This document shows, one piece after another, positions 10,926 to 21,621 of a stretch of DNA of 64,000 nt. How positions within the stretch are numbered: the first letter of the stretch is position 1; every line of letters begins with the position of its first letter. The stretch spans positions 6,972,098 to 7,036,097 of the forward strand of contig JAQFVV010000017.1 in assembly GCA_028023455.1 (NCBI GenBank), in the 5' to 3' direction. The notes under the pieces were generated by a model. That model saw only the letters and a list, made by a program, of their open reading frames with translations. It was not told the origin of the DNA and made no database searches. The DNA comes from Epiperipatus broadwayi. Taxonomy: Eukaryota > Onychophora > Udeonychophora > Euonychophora > Peripatidae. Position numbers and translations under genes: made by a program.

Positions 10926-11336
10926 TCTCATCACTGTTTCTTTTGCTAATAATTAAAAAGAAAATACATGATCTGCATTCTAAAACTGAATTTTTTTTTC
11001 CTTTGTTGAAAATTGTTTTATGAAAAATTTTATTATTTTCATTTCTTAAGATGATAATAGTAATAGATGCATTAATTTGTTAACAGATCCCAAAATTCCA
11101 GCTGAAGAGGTTTTCTATAGAAGGAATATACAAAAAACATCAAAATTAAATAACAACTTGCATTCCATCTTCATTGAACATGTGTAATTAATATTCATTT
11201 TTACAATTTAAATCTTCAAATTATTTAAATATTTCATGTTTAAGTTGCAATTCAGAAAACTACCGGTAGACATCAAAAGAGTAATTTGCCCATATTTTCC
11301 AAATGAGATCAAAGGCATTGATAAAATAGTTATAAA
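10926..11336. other. AT-rich stretch, nothing recognised
   Basis: No ORF or repeat family identified. Confidence 0.3.
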
Positions 11337-11485
11337 CAAGGCAAAACTCTCCATACAGTAGTGCCACTCCGTGCCAACCATAGGAATCAATGGATGCCAG
11401 AAGGCTTGTGCATAATATCCCTATCTAATGCCTACTCATCCAATATCCCCAGACTAGTTTCTGGCTTGTAGATGATCATATGATA
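11337..11485 (-). repeat. Family A partial copy, single arm
   Basis: It contains AAAACTCTCCATACAGTAGT, TGCATAATATCCCTATCTAA and CCCCAGACTAGTTTCTGGCT, then an internal deletion removes the hammerhead core. The remainder is a tail-like GATGATCATATGA. Confidence 0.65.
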
Positions 11486-12220
11486 GAATAGCTAGATGTT
11501 ACAGCAGACAGAAGTAAATATTACTATAATTTGCCAGTATCTTGATAGTTATAATATACCCCAGAAAAGTGGATAAATATATCCACATAAAATAAGTTAG
11601 GGCATTCATTTCTGGACTGCTGTTTTTCTTCTAGCTATGTAACTCTGCAATAAATGTGAAAGAAGATCGTAACACCTAGAAAAGAAATATTATTACCTGA
11701 TAAATTATGAGTTTGGAAAATAATTAATCTGTCTTCAATATATTGCTTGTCACAATATTTTGTATATCAAAAGATATAAGAAAACAAGGGTCAATACTAA
11801 AGAGACTAATAGCAAAGAAAATTGATGTATAAAGTGATTAAGAGAACTGATTGGATAAAGTATATTAAATTTAAAATTGCGGCCAAAATCCTATGAAGTG
11901 CATGAATTACAAGTATAAATTGTAGATGAGAATTCAAGTTTTATATAACCTAAAATATATATTTCAAAAAAATCTTATGTAAATATTTTGATTTTGAACA
12001 TTTTCTCTTCTAGTTTTTAATATTTAGCATCGTTTTTTTTTTACTAATATTATAATGTTTCTCAATTTTAAATGTTCTTTGAAATATGCATCGATTTAAT
12101 CTTTGAATCATGTAACACCCATATCTTTCCACAGTTTCATTTTAGATTAAAGAACAGATGTTCTTAGATCTTATTATTTATTGAGTAATTCATAATGCAA
12201 AGGGATCCATTTTCACATAG
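11486..12220. other. AT-rich stretch, nothing recognised
   Basis: No gene or clear repeat. A T run lies at about 12032-12041. Confidence 0.3.
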
Positions 12221-12234
12221 TACTAATATTCATA

Positions 12235-12520
12235 TGGAAGTAATATAATTTTCTTCTTCATTTTTTATATATTGATTTCTAACTTCCTTATACTCTTCAA
12301 CAATATTATTTTTTATATCAAAACTTTATTCTTACAGTTTCAACTGTTCTGTAGTCATCATCAACTCTTTTACATATTCTCTTTTATGTATCTATTTTTA
12401 GAAATAGAATCTGTAAAAGAACATTGATTTTGACTGCAGGACAGTCAAAACTGTAAAAATAATGTTATGATATAAAAAATAATATTATTGAAGTGCATAA
12501 GAAAGTTGGAAATGCTATAA
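12235..12520 (-). mobile_element. Penelope-like palindrome P1 with decayed hammerhead motifs
   Basis: The arms are inverted (left ATATTATTTTTTATATC near 12301, right GATATAAAAAATAATATT near 12470). An extra unpaired tail of about 48 bases lies on the left. Near-perfect direct repeats (TACTAATAT, then one differing base, then CATA) lie at 12221-12234 and 12521-12534. Each arm carries a hammerhead-like block around GACTGCAGGACAGTC, but the cores have substitutions (TTGATGA on one side, AAAAC on the other). Confidence 0.65.
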
Positions 12521-12712
12521 TACTAATATGCATAAATTTATTATCTGTAAGATTAATTTTATTATTATATAAACGCCAATGAAACTACACTTTGATTTTT
12601 TTTATAAAATTGAGATGTAGCACAAACACATTTTTCTATAATAAGATAATAAATTTTACATATTATTTTTATTTGTCCTAGTAATTTCATTCAATTGCTA
12701 ATATTGATTCAT

Positions 12713-12862
12713 TTGTAAATGTTTGTCTCTGTAACAAAGTGGTTTCTTTTTCTTTATAATCTAATGCAAAGTGTACTTTTGGTGAACTTCACCAAAAGTG
12801 CACTTAATGTTAGTTCATAAGAAAAAACACTTTGCTACACAGAGAAATATTTACAAATTTAA
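12713..12862. repeat. Near-perfect palindrome, about 70-bp arms
   Basis: The centre is a perfect inverted repeat (ACTTTTGGTGAACTTCACCA, about 12774-12793). The arms continue outward through GTGCACTT, an AAGAAAAAA/TTTTTCTTT stretch, CAAAGTG/CACTTTG and AAATGTTTGTCTCTGTA/ACAGAGAAATATTT. A transcript would form one long hairpin. No tail or target-site duplication was seen. Confidence 0.8.
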
Positions 12863-13230
12863 ATTACAAATACAAAGGAAAAAATCAATAATATTGATAT
12901 ATGAATTTGATTGGTGATAAATCCTAAGTTATATTGTTAATTTTTGTTATATAATATTAAAATTTTTATTAGAGTAAATCTTTATTATCTAAAATATATT
13001 TGATGCTGCATTATATATTCTTCATATACTAATTTATCTGGTAAGTAATCATCATAAAATTATGCTCTAGTGATTGTTAAATAATCAGGAAATGTGTGCT
13101 GTAGTTGGTGTTGAAAAGTAGCAGGAAATAATGAAGGCAGTTCATGAAAGAAATGGTAATGCTATCTCTTACAGTGATTAAAACTGTGTTTAAAAGAAAT
13201 AAAAACTGGATTTCATGATATAACTCGTTT

Positions 13231-13552
13231 ATATATGGAAGTAATACAATTTTCTTCTTCCTCAGTTCCTTATGTATTGGTTTCTATACTTACATATCAT
13301 AGCGATACACTTATCAATACTATTTTTTACACCAAAACTTTACTCTTACAGTTTCGACTGTCCTGCAGTCATCATCAGAGCTACAATATCCAAATATATA
13401 ATTATACAGTTACATTTTATACGTATACAATTACTACATTTTATACACATATTGTATATAAAATGTAGTAATTGCATGATTATATATTTGGATATTGTAA
13501 TTCCAATGATGACTGCAGGACAGTTGAAACTATAAGAATAAAATTTTTAGCC
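13231..13552 (-). mobile_element. Penelope-like palindrome P2 carrying a hammerhead-like motif
   Basis: Same layout as P1: a left tail TGGAAGTAATACAATTTTC (shared with 12235), then inverted arms around a centre near 13440 with AATATCCAAATATATAAT and its inverse. Both arms contain the block GACTGCAGGACAGT. The right arm is shortened. Two overlapping plus-strand ORFs here are low-complexity by-products. Confidence 0.7.
13341..13380 (-). ncRNA. Hammerhead ribozyme-like core, Penelope type
   Basis: Read on the minus strand: CTGATGA (13378-13372), one extra base, a stem II hairpin GACTG-CAGGA-CAGTC, then GAAAC (13355-13351). This order is the conserved hammerhead core. Hammerheads of this kind are known from Penelope-like elements. 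Stem III and the cleavage triplet are less clear than in family A, so activity is uncertain. Confidence 0.6.
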
Positions 13553-14508
13553 TTATATATATATGAATAAATCTGGTACTCCTTAAACATAGAATATTTG
13601 AATTGTGTACATGAATTATGGAGACCTGATTTTTAATCAGCACCATTTGACCAATATATAGATGGATCTCAGTAATTGTTCCATCACATAAATTTATCTG
13701 CTCAATGTGTGGCCATATATATAGGCAGCTTTCTCATGTCTCCAACTTTATTCCATAACAATATATATAAATTTAATATTATAATAACCAAGCTGAAATA
13801 ATAGTCGATAAAACTGCCAATTGATAATTCTCTACTTTATCTACCAAAACACGATGCCTACCACAAGATTTTAATTAATATCTTAATGGTATTTTTTTTA
13901 TTACCTATGTTGTTTAAAAGTAATTCCAAATTAAAATCAATGAAGGATTAGCAGCATGTAGTTAGTACAAATATATAGTATGGCAAACTTCAACAATAAT
14001 TTTAACATGTGACCACATCATATTTGAAATCACTAATAGAAAGGAACAAAATAAAAACACTTAATTTTAGAGAAATTTTATTTTATTAAAATAACATTAT
14101 TTGGTGGACATTAATGAATGATTAATACACGTTACATTTCACATGTAACAATTTACATATATGTGTGCATGCTGATATATTTAATATTATATAAACATTA
14201 TTACATCAACTGTTTAAAGCAACAATCGAATGAATCTATGAGAGAAAAGGGATATATAGCAACAAGAAAGGAAAATATAAAAAATATTTTTTTTTGGTGA
14301 AAATAACAGGTCGATAAATTGGATTAAAAATAAACTCTTTTATTAACTTTATGGATGGTTTTATTTTTTGAGAGCATCTACACACACACACGCCAAAAAA
14401 TTATCTAGAAGAAACTCTATTTACTGATATGTCCATATTCATAAAACCAGTTAGGAAAAAACACAATAAAAATGGATTGCTAAATTCAAACACATCGATG
14501 TCTGTTTG
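13553..14508. other. AT-rich stretch, nothing recognised
   Basis: No gene seen. A short (AC)n run lies near 14381. Confidence 0.3.
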
Positions 14509-14510
14509 GT

Positions 14511-15563
14511 TGTTTTCTCTTAGCATGTTGAAACCGCTTGAGGGCGTACTTTCTATGCAAATGCACAGAAATATGTCGTTTAAGTGGCCGCACCGCTATA
14601 TAATGTTCTATTCCAACGGTTAAGCATAGAAATAGTCCAGTCTGTTTACTTGTCTGCGGCATCTATTTCTATGTTACATCACAGAAACAGGATGTTTATT
14701 CTGCTGCAGAAGGACACCGTCGTTTATGGTGAACTTTGTGTTACAGCAGTATCTATTTGTATGCTACAGGACAGAAATAGGACGTATTATTCTGCCTCAG
14801 TTTATACGAACAATTCCATTATTAACATTTAACGATAGATGTATTTACAGCTAGAAGTAGGATGTTTATTATCTGCTGCAGCGCCCGTTGCCGCTTACGG
14901 TAAACTTTGTGTTATGCAGTTTATACGAACAATCTCATTTTAAATTTCCCTACAAGATTTTGTGAGGGTGTCTGTAATTGAGACAGTCAAAAGTCTTCAA
15001 ATTTGCATGTCCAAGTCCTTATTTTCCAAATCCAATTATGTAGTATGAGGTAATAAAAATTGTGGAAACTTTGCCCCGCTTCTCTAGACAAGGGTGACAC
15101 TAATCAATCGTCAAAGGGGCGCTAAAATTCACATTTGCGTGAGATAAATCACGAGGCAAATCGAAAATATCAGTTTTATTTTTGCCTACGATCTTGTTTT
15201 GAATAAATTCTTTCTTTTTATTCTTGTTAAAATTACAAAATTATATTTGCATGGCCACGATGTTGTTTTGGAGAAATTATTTATTTTTCTTCATGTTAAA
15301 AAATTTGATTTGCGTCGCCATGATATTGTTTTTATTCTTGTTAAAATTACAAATTTCATTTTAGAAAAATAAAAATTAAAAAAAAAAAGGTTTATCCAAT
15401 TTATTTTTTATTTATTTTAGATAAATTTCATTATTTATGATTTTATTGTAAATCAAAAAAGCGCTTTAAAGTTGAAAAAACAACGGCCCAGTAACATAAT
15501 TCTGTTTGTTTACATATAAATTACGCCCTCAAGCAGTTTCAACATGCTAAGAGAAAACAAGCA
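14511..15563. mobile_element. Non-autonomous element with about 38-bp terminal inverted repeats
   Basis: The left end TGTTTTCTCTTAGCATGTTG (14511 onward) continues to GCTTGAGGGCGTA. It is matched in reverse at 15522-15562, starting TACGCCCTCAAGC, with one mismatch. The interior is non-coding and begins with three diverged copies of a roughly 100-base unit (about 14651-14940) containing GAACTTTGTGTTA and ATACGAACAAT. No transposase is present. The superfamily is unknown because no target-site duplication was found. Confidence 0.65.
14651..14940 (+). repeat. Three diverged tandem units inside the TIR element
   Basis: Recurring blocks are TCTATTTCTATGTTACA, CAGAAATAGGACGTATTATT, GTTTATACGAACAAT and TGAACTTTGTGTTA. 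They create small ORFs (14429-14832) that I regard as non-genic. Confidence 0.6.
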
Positions 15564-16415
15564 AGATGGAGCTCAAAAGTAAAGCATTCCAAGGAATCAT
15601 ATTCTGGATGTACATACCATTTGGTAAGTAACTTATATATTATTTAATTACTTATATAATGACAGAGCTGGCCCGAGAAGGGTAGAGCAGTCCAATGAAG
15701 GGAAACAATAGAAAATAATCTTGGTTACAGATATTTCCTACCTGTACTAGCATTTTCACAAGATTATTCAAAAAATAATATGAAAACTTTTGAAAACAAA
15801 AAACAATTTCAAATTTACTAAATAAATATTTAAGTAACTAGAGAGATTTGAACTTAAAATTTTTCATCTATATTCTTCCTCTGCTCCTTTTCAGTAGACC
15901 AACACACATGAGCACATACATCGTGTCATTTATTTGGGATAGAATAGAGGACCAATATAGACTGAAAACCCTAAGTTCAAATCCTTCTATTAACTTATAT
16001 AGAAAACATTCAAGTACACCAAATTAAGAATAGGTTAATTAAATATATATTATTATTTTAATTAAAGTATTATTTAATTATTGGTTCAAAAATTATTTTT
16101 TTAAACATTAATATGTTTTATTTTAGTAGGTGTTTTATTCTTCGCGTTTATTTTATAAAAATAAAGGAATAAAACACAGTATTTATCAAACACGTTCAAT
16201 GACTAAAGCTATATTTTCAAGTTTTTGTTGCAAAATCGCTGGAAAAAATGTTTTTCAATTTACAAATTTTATTTCAAAGAATAGAAGGGGAAGTGTGCTA
16301 AAATGTCATGTGGCTGACCTGTTTATAAATATTTTAATATGGATTCATGAACCATACCAAATATATAAACTTTTTATAATCTGAAAAATAATTATTATGA
16401 TATTTATTATTTTAG
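15564..16415. other. Stretch before a candidate exon
   Basis: It contains an 84-residue ORF (16130-16384) ending in a stop and a short ORF with a GTAAGT at 15568-15633. Their phases do not join into a model I trust. Confidence 0.3.
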
Positions 16416-16630
16416 AAACTAAAGTTGTTGCGAAACCTGGTGCAAGCAGTTTTTATGTACTCTACAATTCTGATTTTCACTTTTCCTTCCGAATGTATTC
16501 AAGTCTTGGTGTAGGTTTATTTTTTATTCACCTGAAAAATCCTTTCGATGTTTTACAAACTCTTTCAAAAAATCCAGAGAAAGAAGAAATTTATGCTTTA
16601 TGTTTAAAGTGTCTAACAAACATAACTTCA
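16416..16630 (+). CDS. Candidate internal exon, unrecognised
   Basis: An acceptor ending in TTTTAG (16411-16415) and a consensus donor GTAAGT at 16631 flank a frame open throughout, about 71 residues. The peptide includes SSFYVLYNSDFHFSF and EKEEIYALCLKCLTNITS. The last part faintly resembles an armadillo-type helix, but that is not enough to name a family. The exon ends in phase 0. The sequence is AT-rich and phenylalanine-rich, so a chance ORF is possible. It could belong to the same plus-strand gene as 7378-7529. No further supporting exon was found. Confidence 0.35.
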
Positions 16631-16749
16631 GTAAGTTTTGTTATATGTATATGATATTGAATTTAGGATTAAAATTTCTTCCCTGTTTTACCATTTAATT
16701 TTCATATATTACAACACATATATAAAAATATAGATTATTTATCTTGTTC

Positions 16750-16852
16750 ACATGTATGTAGTCATGTGTATCAGTTGTATAAGATGGAGTGTGTAATTGT
16801 AGGGGGCTTGAAAGTCTGAATTCAAGTCCCTTCTAATATAAATAGCTGTGTG
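16750..16852 (+). repeat. SINE-2 head, partial
   Basis: It contains GTCATGTGTATCAGTTGTAT followed by GGCTTGAAAGTCTGAATTCA, a B-box-like tRNA segment shared with 33600-33665. Confidence 0.6.
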
Positions 16853-16884
16853 TATGGAAATAATTAAAACACTCAAAGTTTAAT

Positions 16885-17222
16885 GAATAGATGCTGAATT
16901 AAGTTCAGATCTATACAAGTGTATAAGCTTGGATTGAAAACGTCATTTTAAACTCATAGCTCCTAGTTAACTAAATAGGTAAAAGGTGGTTTCTAGAGGA
17001 TTGCATTAGATCCTAAGATGTAGGTGCAATGTTTCAGATCCAAAGCTTTTCATTGATGAAAGCCACAAGCTAGAAACCTGTCTGGGGATATTGGATGAGT
17101 AGGCATGAGATAGAGTTTTATGCACAAACCTTGCATCCACTGAATAGTCTGGCTTGCACTGCGTGGTGCTACTATATGGATAGTTCTGCCTCTGTTTAAC
17201 AGCTTGTGTAAGCGTAGGTTGT
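16885..17222 (+). repeat. Family A partial copy, one arm plus tail start
   Basis: It includes AAGTTCAGATCTATACAAG, TTGCATTAGATCCTAAGAT, a hammerhead-like segment (17051-17096) and ATATGGATAGTTCTGCCTCT. The core reads ATTGATGA, so the conserved C before UGANGA is lost. The cleavage-side sequence CTGTC also differs. The tail stops after CAGCTTGTGTAAGCGTA. Confidence 0.7.
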
Positions 17223-18283
17223 TTTTATTAAAGTAAAATAATTAAGAGTTTGTTAAAAGCAAAATGTTTAGAAAAAATATTTTAATAATAATTTATTTTT
17301 AGAAAGTTATATATGATTTTCTTAAAAACTGTATCTCTAGTAAACATCTAATTTTATGACTATGCTTAAGAATGTCGGACATTCAAATGAATGTCACAGG
17401 AATAAGTTTAAGTATTTGATCTATATATCATACAATTTCAACCTGTTTAAACTATTGCCAATTTTTTTAGATATAAGATCCGAATAATTCTAGGAGCACA
17501 CATTAACTATACAACAAGTTAAGAAATACTAATAATATATTATAAATTTATTTTATAACATTAATATCCTTGAAGAAAAACTTCAAAAAGCAAAATATAA
17601 GAAATAAGAGAATCGTCTCTTGTCTTTTATAGATTATACTGTGTACCTATAAAATAAAAAAGAGAAAATAATCTTTTAATTAGCTCATTTCAGGACAAAA
17701 ACTTTCCAATTCAATGGCTTGTTGTAAAGAAGCATTAAAGCTAAACCAATTGCAGGATGGAGAGAGTTTGAGCAGTTTCCACTCTTGTTTTATTTGCTAG
17801 CCATTAATATCTAGATACCCATTTACCAACCAATATCAGATAATCATTTGGATTGGCTATGGTTGATTTTCTGAAATATTTTAAACCTATTACGTGACTT
17901 GAATTTGAACTCTGATTGTTTGCATAGAAAGTATATGCTTTATTAGTGTACCAAAAAGCTTTGAATCCATATATAAATATTAGTCAAATTTTATTAAGGT
18001 TTCCCATTTTAAAAATATATCTTAACTTAGAAAATAGGTAACGTTATATCATCTATTGGAATTATCAAAAATTTCAAAATGTTCCTTCTGAAAAGATGTC
18101 CATCTCAAAAGGACATTGCTTTGATTATCTAGATTAATGGTCATCAGTTCTTTATACTCTCAATATGGACAATGAGTACTTAATTATAGGCAAAAATATT
18201 CAATACAAATTTTTATCTAAATTTATTTTTTTTAAAAAAATATTAATAAAATAGTTTTTATTGTCTGTGAGCATTGTTTTAAA
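17223..18283. other. AT-rich stretch, nothing firm
   Basis: A tRNA-SINE-like TTTGAACTCTGATTG lies near 17908, but no whole element could be delimited. No gene. Confidence 0.3.
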
Positions 18284-18295
18284 GTAATCATTAGA

Positions 18296-18747
18296 TATTA
18301 AACCACTAATAATATTATGATCACCATTCTTTATGCTTACAAAACCGTTTACTTAGAGGCAAAACTCTCCATATAGTAGCACCACTCACTGCAAGTCAGA
18401 GTAAGCAATAGTTGGAGGAACACTTGTGCATAAATTATCTATCTATTGCCTATTCATCCAATATACCCAGTAGTTTCTAGCTTGTGCCTTCATCAGCACA
18501 CTTGTATCCGAGAGAACTCAGAGTTTTCATTTTGGACTTAAACCTTTATAGTTAGCTAATAAGATAAAATCTGGCTTCTGGAAGGTTGCATTAGAAGCTA
18601 ATATCTAGATGCAGAGCTCTCAGATCCAAGGCTTCTTGCTGATGAAGGCCATAGGCTAGAAACTAGTCCAGGGATATTTGATGAGTATGCACTAAATACT
18701 AATTTCATGCAGAAGCCCTCCTGCTGTATGGAGAGTTTTGCCTCTGT
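18296..18747 (-). mobile_element. Family A palindromic retroposon with 12-bp target-site duplication
   Basis: The tail lies on the left (TTAAACCACTAATAATATTA, TATGATCACCATTC), then GAGGCAAAACTCTCCATA and two inverted arms, ending GAGAGTTTTGCCTCT. Direct repeats GTAATCATTAGA (18284-18295) and GTAATCATTGGA (18748-18759) flank it with one difference. The right arm has an intact hammerhead core. The left arm's hammerhead (about 18466-18520, minus strand) keeps CTGATGA and GAAAC but has lost two bases at the cleavage site. Confidence 0.8.
18624..18682 (+). ncRNA. Hammerhead ribozyme (type I), family A
   Basis: The core is CTGATGA (18639-18645), stem II GGCC-ATA-GGCT, GAAAC (18659-18663), a minimal stem III, then cleavage triplet GTC (18666-18668). 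Proximal stem I pairs TTCTTG with CAGGGA. Compared with the family consensus (CTCA with TGGG), two pairs have changed on both sides: A-U to G-C and C-G to U-A. Distal stem I pairs ATCCAA with TTTGAT apart from one mismatch. The covariation supports a real RNA fold. Activity is untested. Confidence 0.8.
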
Positions 18748-19267
18748 GTAATCATTGGACAATGAGTACTTTTAAAGATTTAGTTAAATAATGTTAAAAA
18801 GAAAGAATCATCGAACTTATTGAAATTTTAGTTACAGAGTATTTGATAGCTTTAACTAATTGGGAAGTTAGAATAATTAAACAAATTATTCACTGGATTC
18901 TATTCTCTAAGAATATCACGATTGAACAATCAATGTTTTTTTTTCAAGATAAGTCTATACATATGATGGTTATGCTTCATACCTTTATAAATTTCTGCCA
19001 ACACAATATCTTAAAAATCACTTGAAATTATGGCTTTATTGCTATATACAATTTGAATGATTTCAGGCATTTCAATAAGTTTTAAATTGATGAAATGATG
19101 GTGCGGCAAGCAACGGAGGAAGAATCGGTCACCTTTTCACCAACAGACTGTTTATATCTGTTCATTATAAAGTCAAGTTAATTATATTAAAATACTTTTT
19201 ATTGGATGCAGTAATATTCTAATTTAAAACTACCTATTATAAATTTAGGTATTTAATATGTATTAGA

Positions 19268-19388
19268 TAGTTGTATATCAGCTATATCCTTAGATTAGTT
19301 TTTAGATATTTTGCGGTTACAATTCAGTATTTCTCACTGATAAATACCAATACCTAAACACTAATCTGGAGATTTGAATGTATTACTG
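19268..19388 (+). repeat. Small decayed hammerhead palindrome
   Basis: Inverted arms ATTAGTTTTTAGATATT and AATACCTAAACACTAAT surround a decayed family A-like core: CTGATAA, then AAAC with TAATC, then TGGAGATTTGAAT, which can pair with ATTCAG upstream. The G of CTGANGA and the G of GAAA are substituted, so it is probably inactive. Confidence 0.5.
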
Positions 19389-21604
19389 CAATCTAGTATT
19401 CATTAATCACTCAACGACTGCAGTGGAATAAAAAGAGTGGGTTATACCTGCTATTCCATAGACTGAAAGTAAGCTAGGAGAGTCAATGAGATAGTTTTGG
19501 TATTAAGTTATTTTAAAAGAAACAGATGTTGCAAAGTTATACTCTATTATTCTCCAAATAGTGATGCTGCCTATTTATTATTACATGTGACTTTGTATTT
19601 TCTGCTATAGATTATTCTTAAATTACTGACGATCATCTTTGTTAATTATCTTACTATAAAAAGGCAGGTCATTCCCAGACTTAAGCACACTTGGCACTGT
19701 AATATATTACACAGAAGACTAAATTTCATAATTAAATTTGTGCCTGCTTATAATTTTCTATTTCATTTTATGGATTGTCCTCAATTTATTCAAGATCATA
19801 ATCATTTTCATTAATTATTTGCTTTAAAAAAGATGGTTATGCAGTCTCACAAACACATACCAGTTTTTCTATTACTCTCTTATGTAACAAAACCTCTCAT
19901 CACTAAATAATTAATTTTCACCTAATTCACCTTTAATCTTAAACATACGTGCTTACGTATGTATATTTAACCAAAACTATTTTTGGCTTAATCACTATTG
20001 ATAAGAATGTCTTATGAATTTGTTCTCAATAACTGTAAAGATTCCCAATGCGTATTTATGGTCATCCATAGGATTCCAAGTGCCAATCTTATATGAATAT
20101 AAGAATTACATGAAGAGAATATATTACCAATGATATCCACTGTCTTAAGAAATGTGAGAGAGGTTTTTGACCATCGGCTAGCTCAAACTCAGATCGGGTG
20201 GTATCATGGCCGAGAGTAGACACGGATGAGAGTAAGAGTTTTAAAACATATATAAAATACACATCAAGAAATATCACGACAAGACTTTATATATGGTTTC
20301 ATTATCAAAACAAATTTATTTAAGCTATTTCAAAAGACAATTATTTTTTTTATCACATAAAAAAACAGAAAACAAATATAATTTAACCCTTAACCTTTGA
20401 ACATAACTATAACTAGAACTCTGCCATTTTAATTCACATGCACGCAGCATTCTTTCCAATATTTACTATTATAAATAAGTCGGGTAACGAAGGTCGATAG
20501 AAAGAGATTTCCCACATGACCTCAATATTAATTGTAATATTAATGTCTGCACATAAGAATATAACAAAAGTTTTCTTTTTATTTGTTAGTTAGATTCTCA
20601 TATGCATCTAAGGAATCGATTAATAAATTCTTTCTTTTTAAAATCAATACATAAAAATTCTTTTACCTGCACATCCCAGGGGAATCTATGGAAGAATATT
20701 TTTGTTTACTTCTAAGAGTTCTGTTTATTACAGTTAATTATATATAGAATTCATTGCGAGGTTTCCTGTTCTTTGTTTTCATGCGACATCCGTTTGATGA
20801 GGCTCCGCTTTGTAATTCCAACGTTGATAGTTGTTTTAATCCAGAGGCATCTTGTTATCATTGAATGTAGCAGCTGCAGTTAGTGGGAATTAGGGGTTCA
20901 AGCCCGATACATTAGGCTTTTACCCAACATTTCCTTTTCATCCGCGTTTAGGTAAATTTAGAATTTAAACTTTTTGAAATTTAATTAATGATTCTGCTGT
21001 CAATGATTGAAGCTCTGCAGGGAGAAGACAAGGAGCATTCTGGATTCCTTTCTTTTATAGTCCCCTCCATTCATTCTAGAAGGTTCTCTCGATCTCACTT
21101 CCTGTTTCCAACTGCTGCCTAAACAGATTTTAGTTGAAGTGTGAAAAGCTTTTATCATCTTCTGCTTTTCTTGTAAACAAAAGAAAGCAAAAATTCATTT
21201 CTGCTGGAAATTCTAGGCTTTTATAATGTGAACTAAAACTTCATTTCTATCTCTTCAACCACCAAACCCATTTACACACATGTCTGTACTACGCACATAT
21301 ATATCGTTTCAAAATGACAGAGCACCTCTCCCCCTCATTCTGTGTATTTATGTAGCCACCACTGTGTAATAAAATTAAATATATATATACCCTCTACATA
21401 TATGAGTAATGACCATCACCTATGATATTAGTTGTGACTGGGTTCGAACCATTCTGTCACACTTAAATACTTCTTTTTATTAAATCAAGTCATTGTTTTT
21501 CTTCTTGTATTTTTCCTTTTTTTACTCTTGCTAGACAGTTGAATATTTTCTTCATAATTCTTTTAATCTTATTTATAAATGATTGCTTTTCATTTACCAT
21601 CTCT
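19389..21604. other. Long non-coding stretch
   Basis: No gene recognised. A moderately GC-richer patch at about 20985-21130 has no long ORF. The segment near 20865-20945 contains a B-box-like GGGGTTCAAGCCCGATA and may be a tRNA-SINE remnant. Confidence 0.3.
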
Positions 21605-21621
21605 AATATTTCAACATATAT

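Noticed and set aside
15567-16384. Possible two-exon gene: a short ATG ORF with GTAAGT at 15627 and the ORF 16130-16384
   Set aside because: No phase combination gives a long joined frame from the ATG. The second ORF ends in a stop without a donor. The ATG also touches the TIR element.
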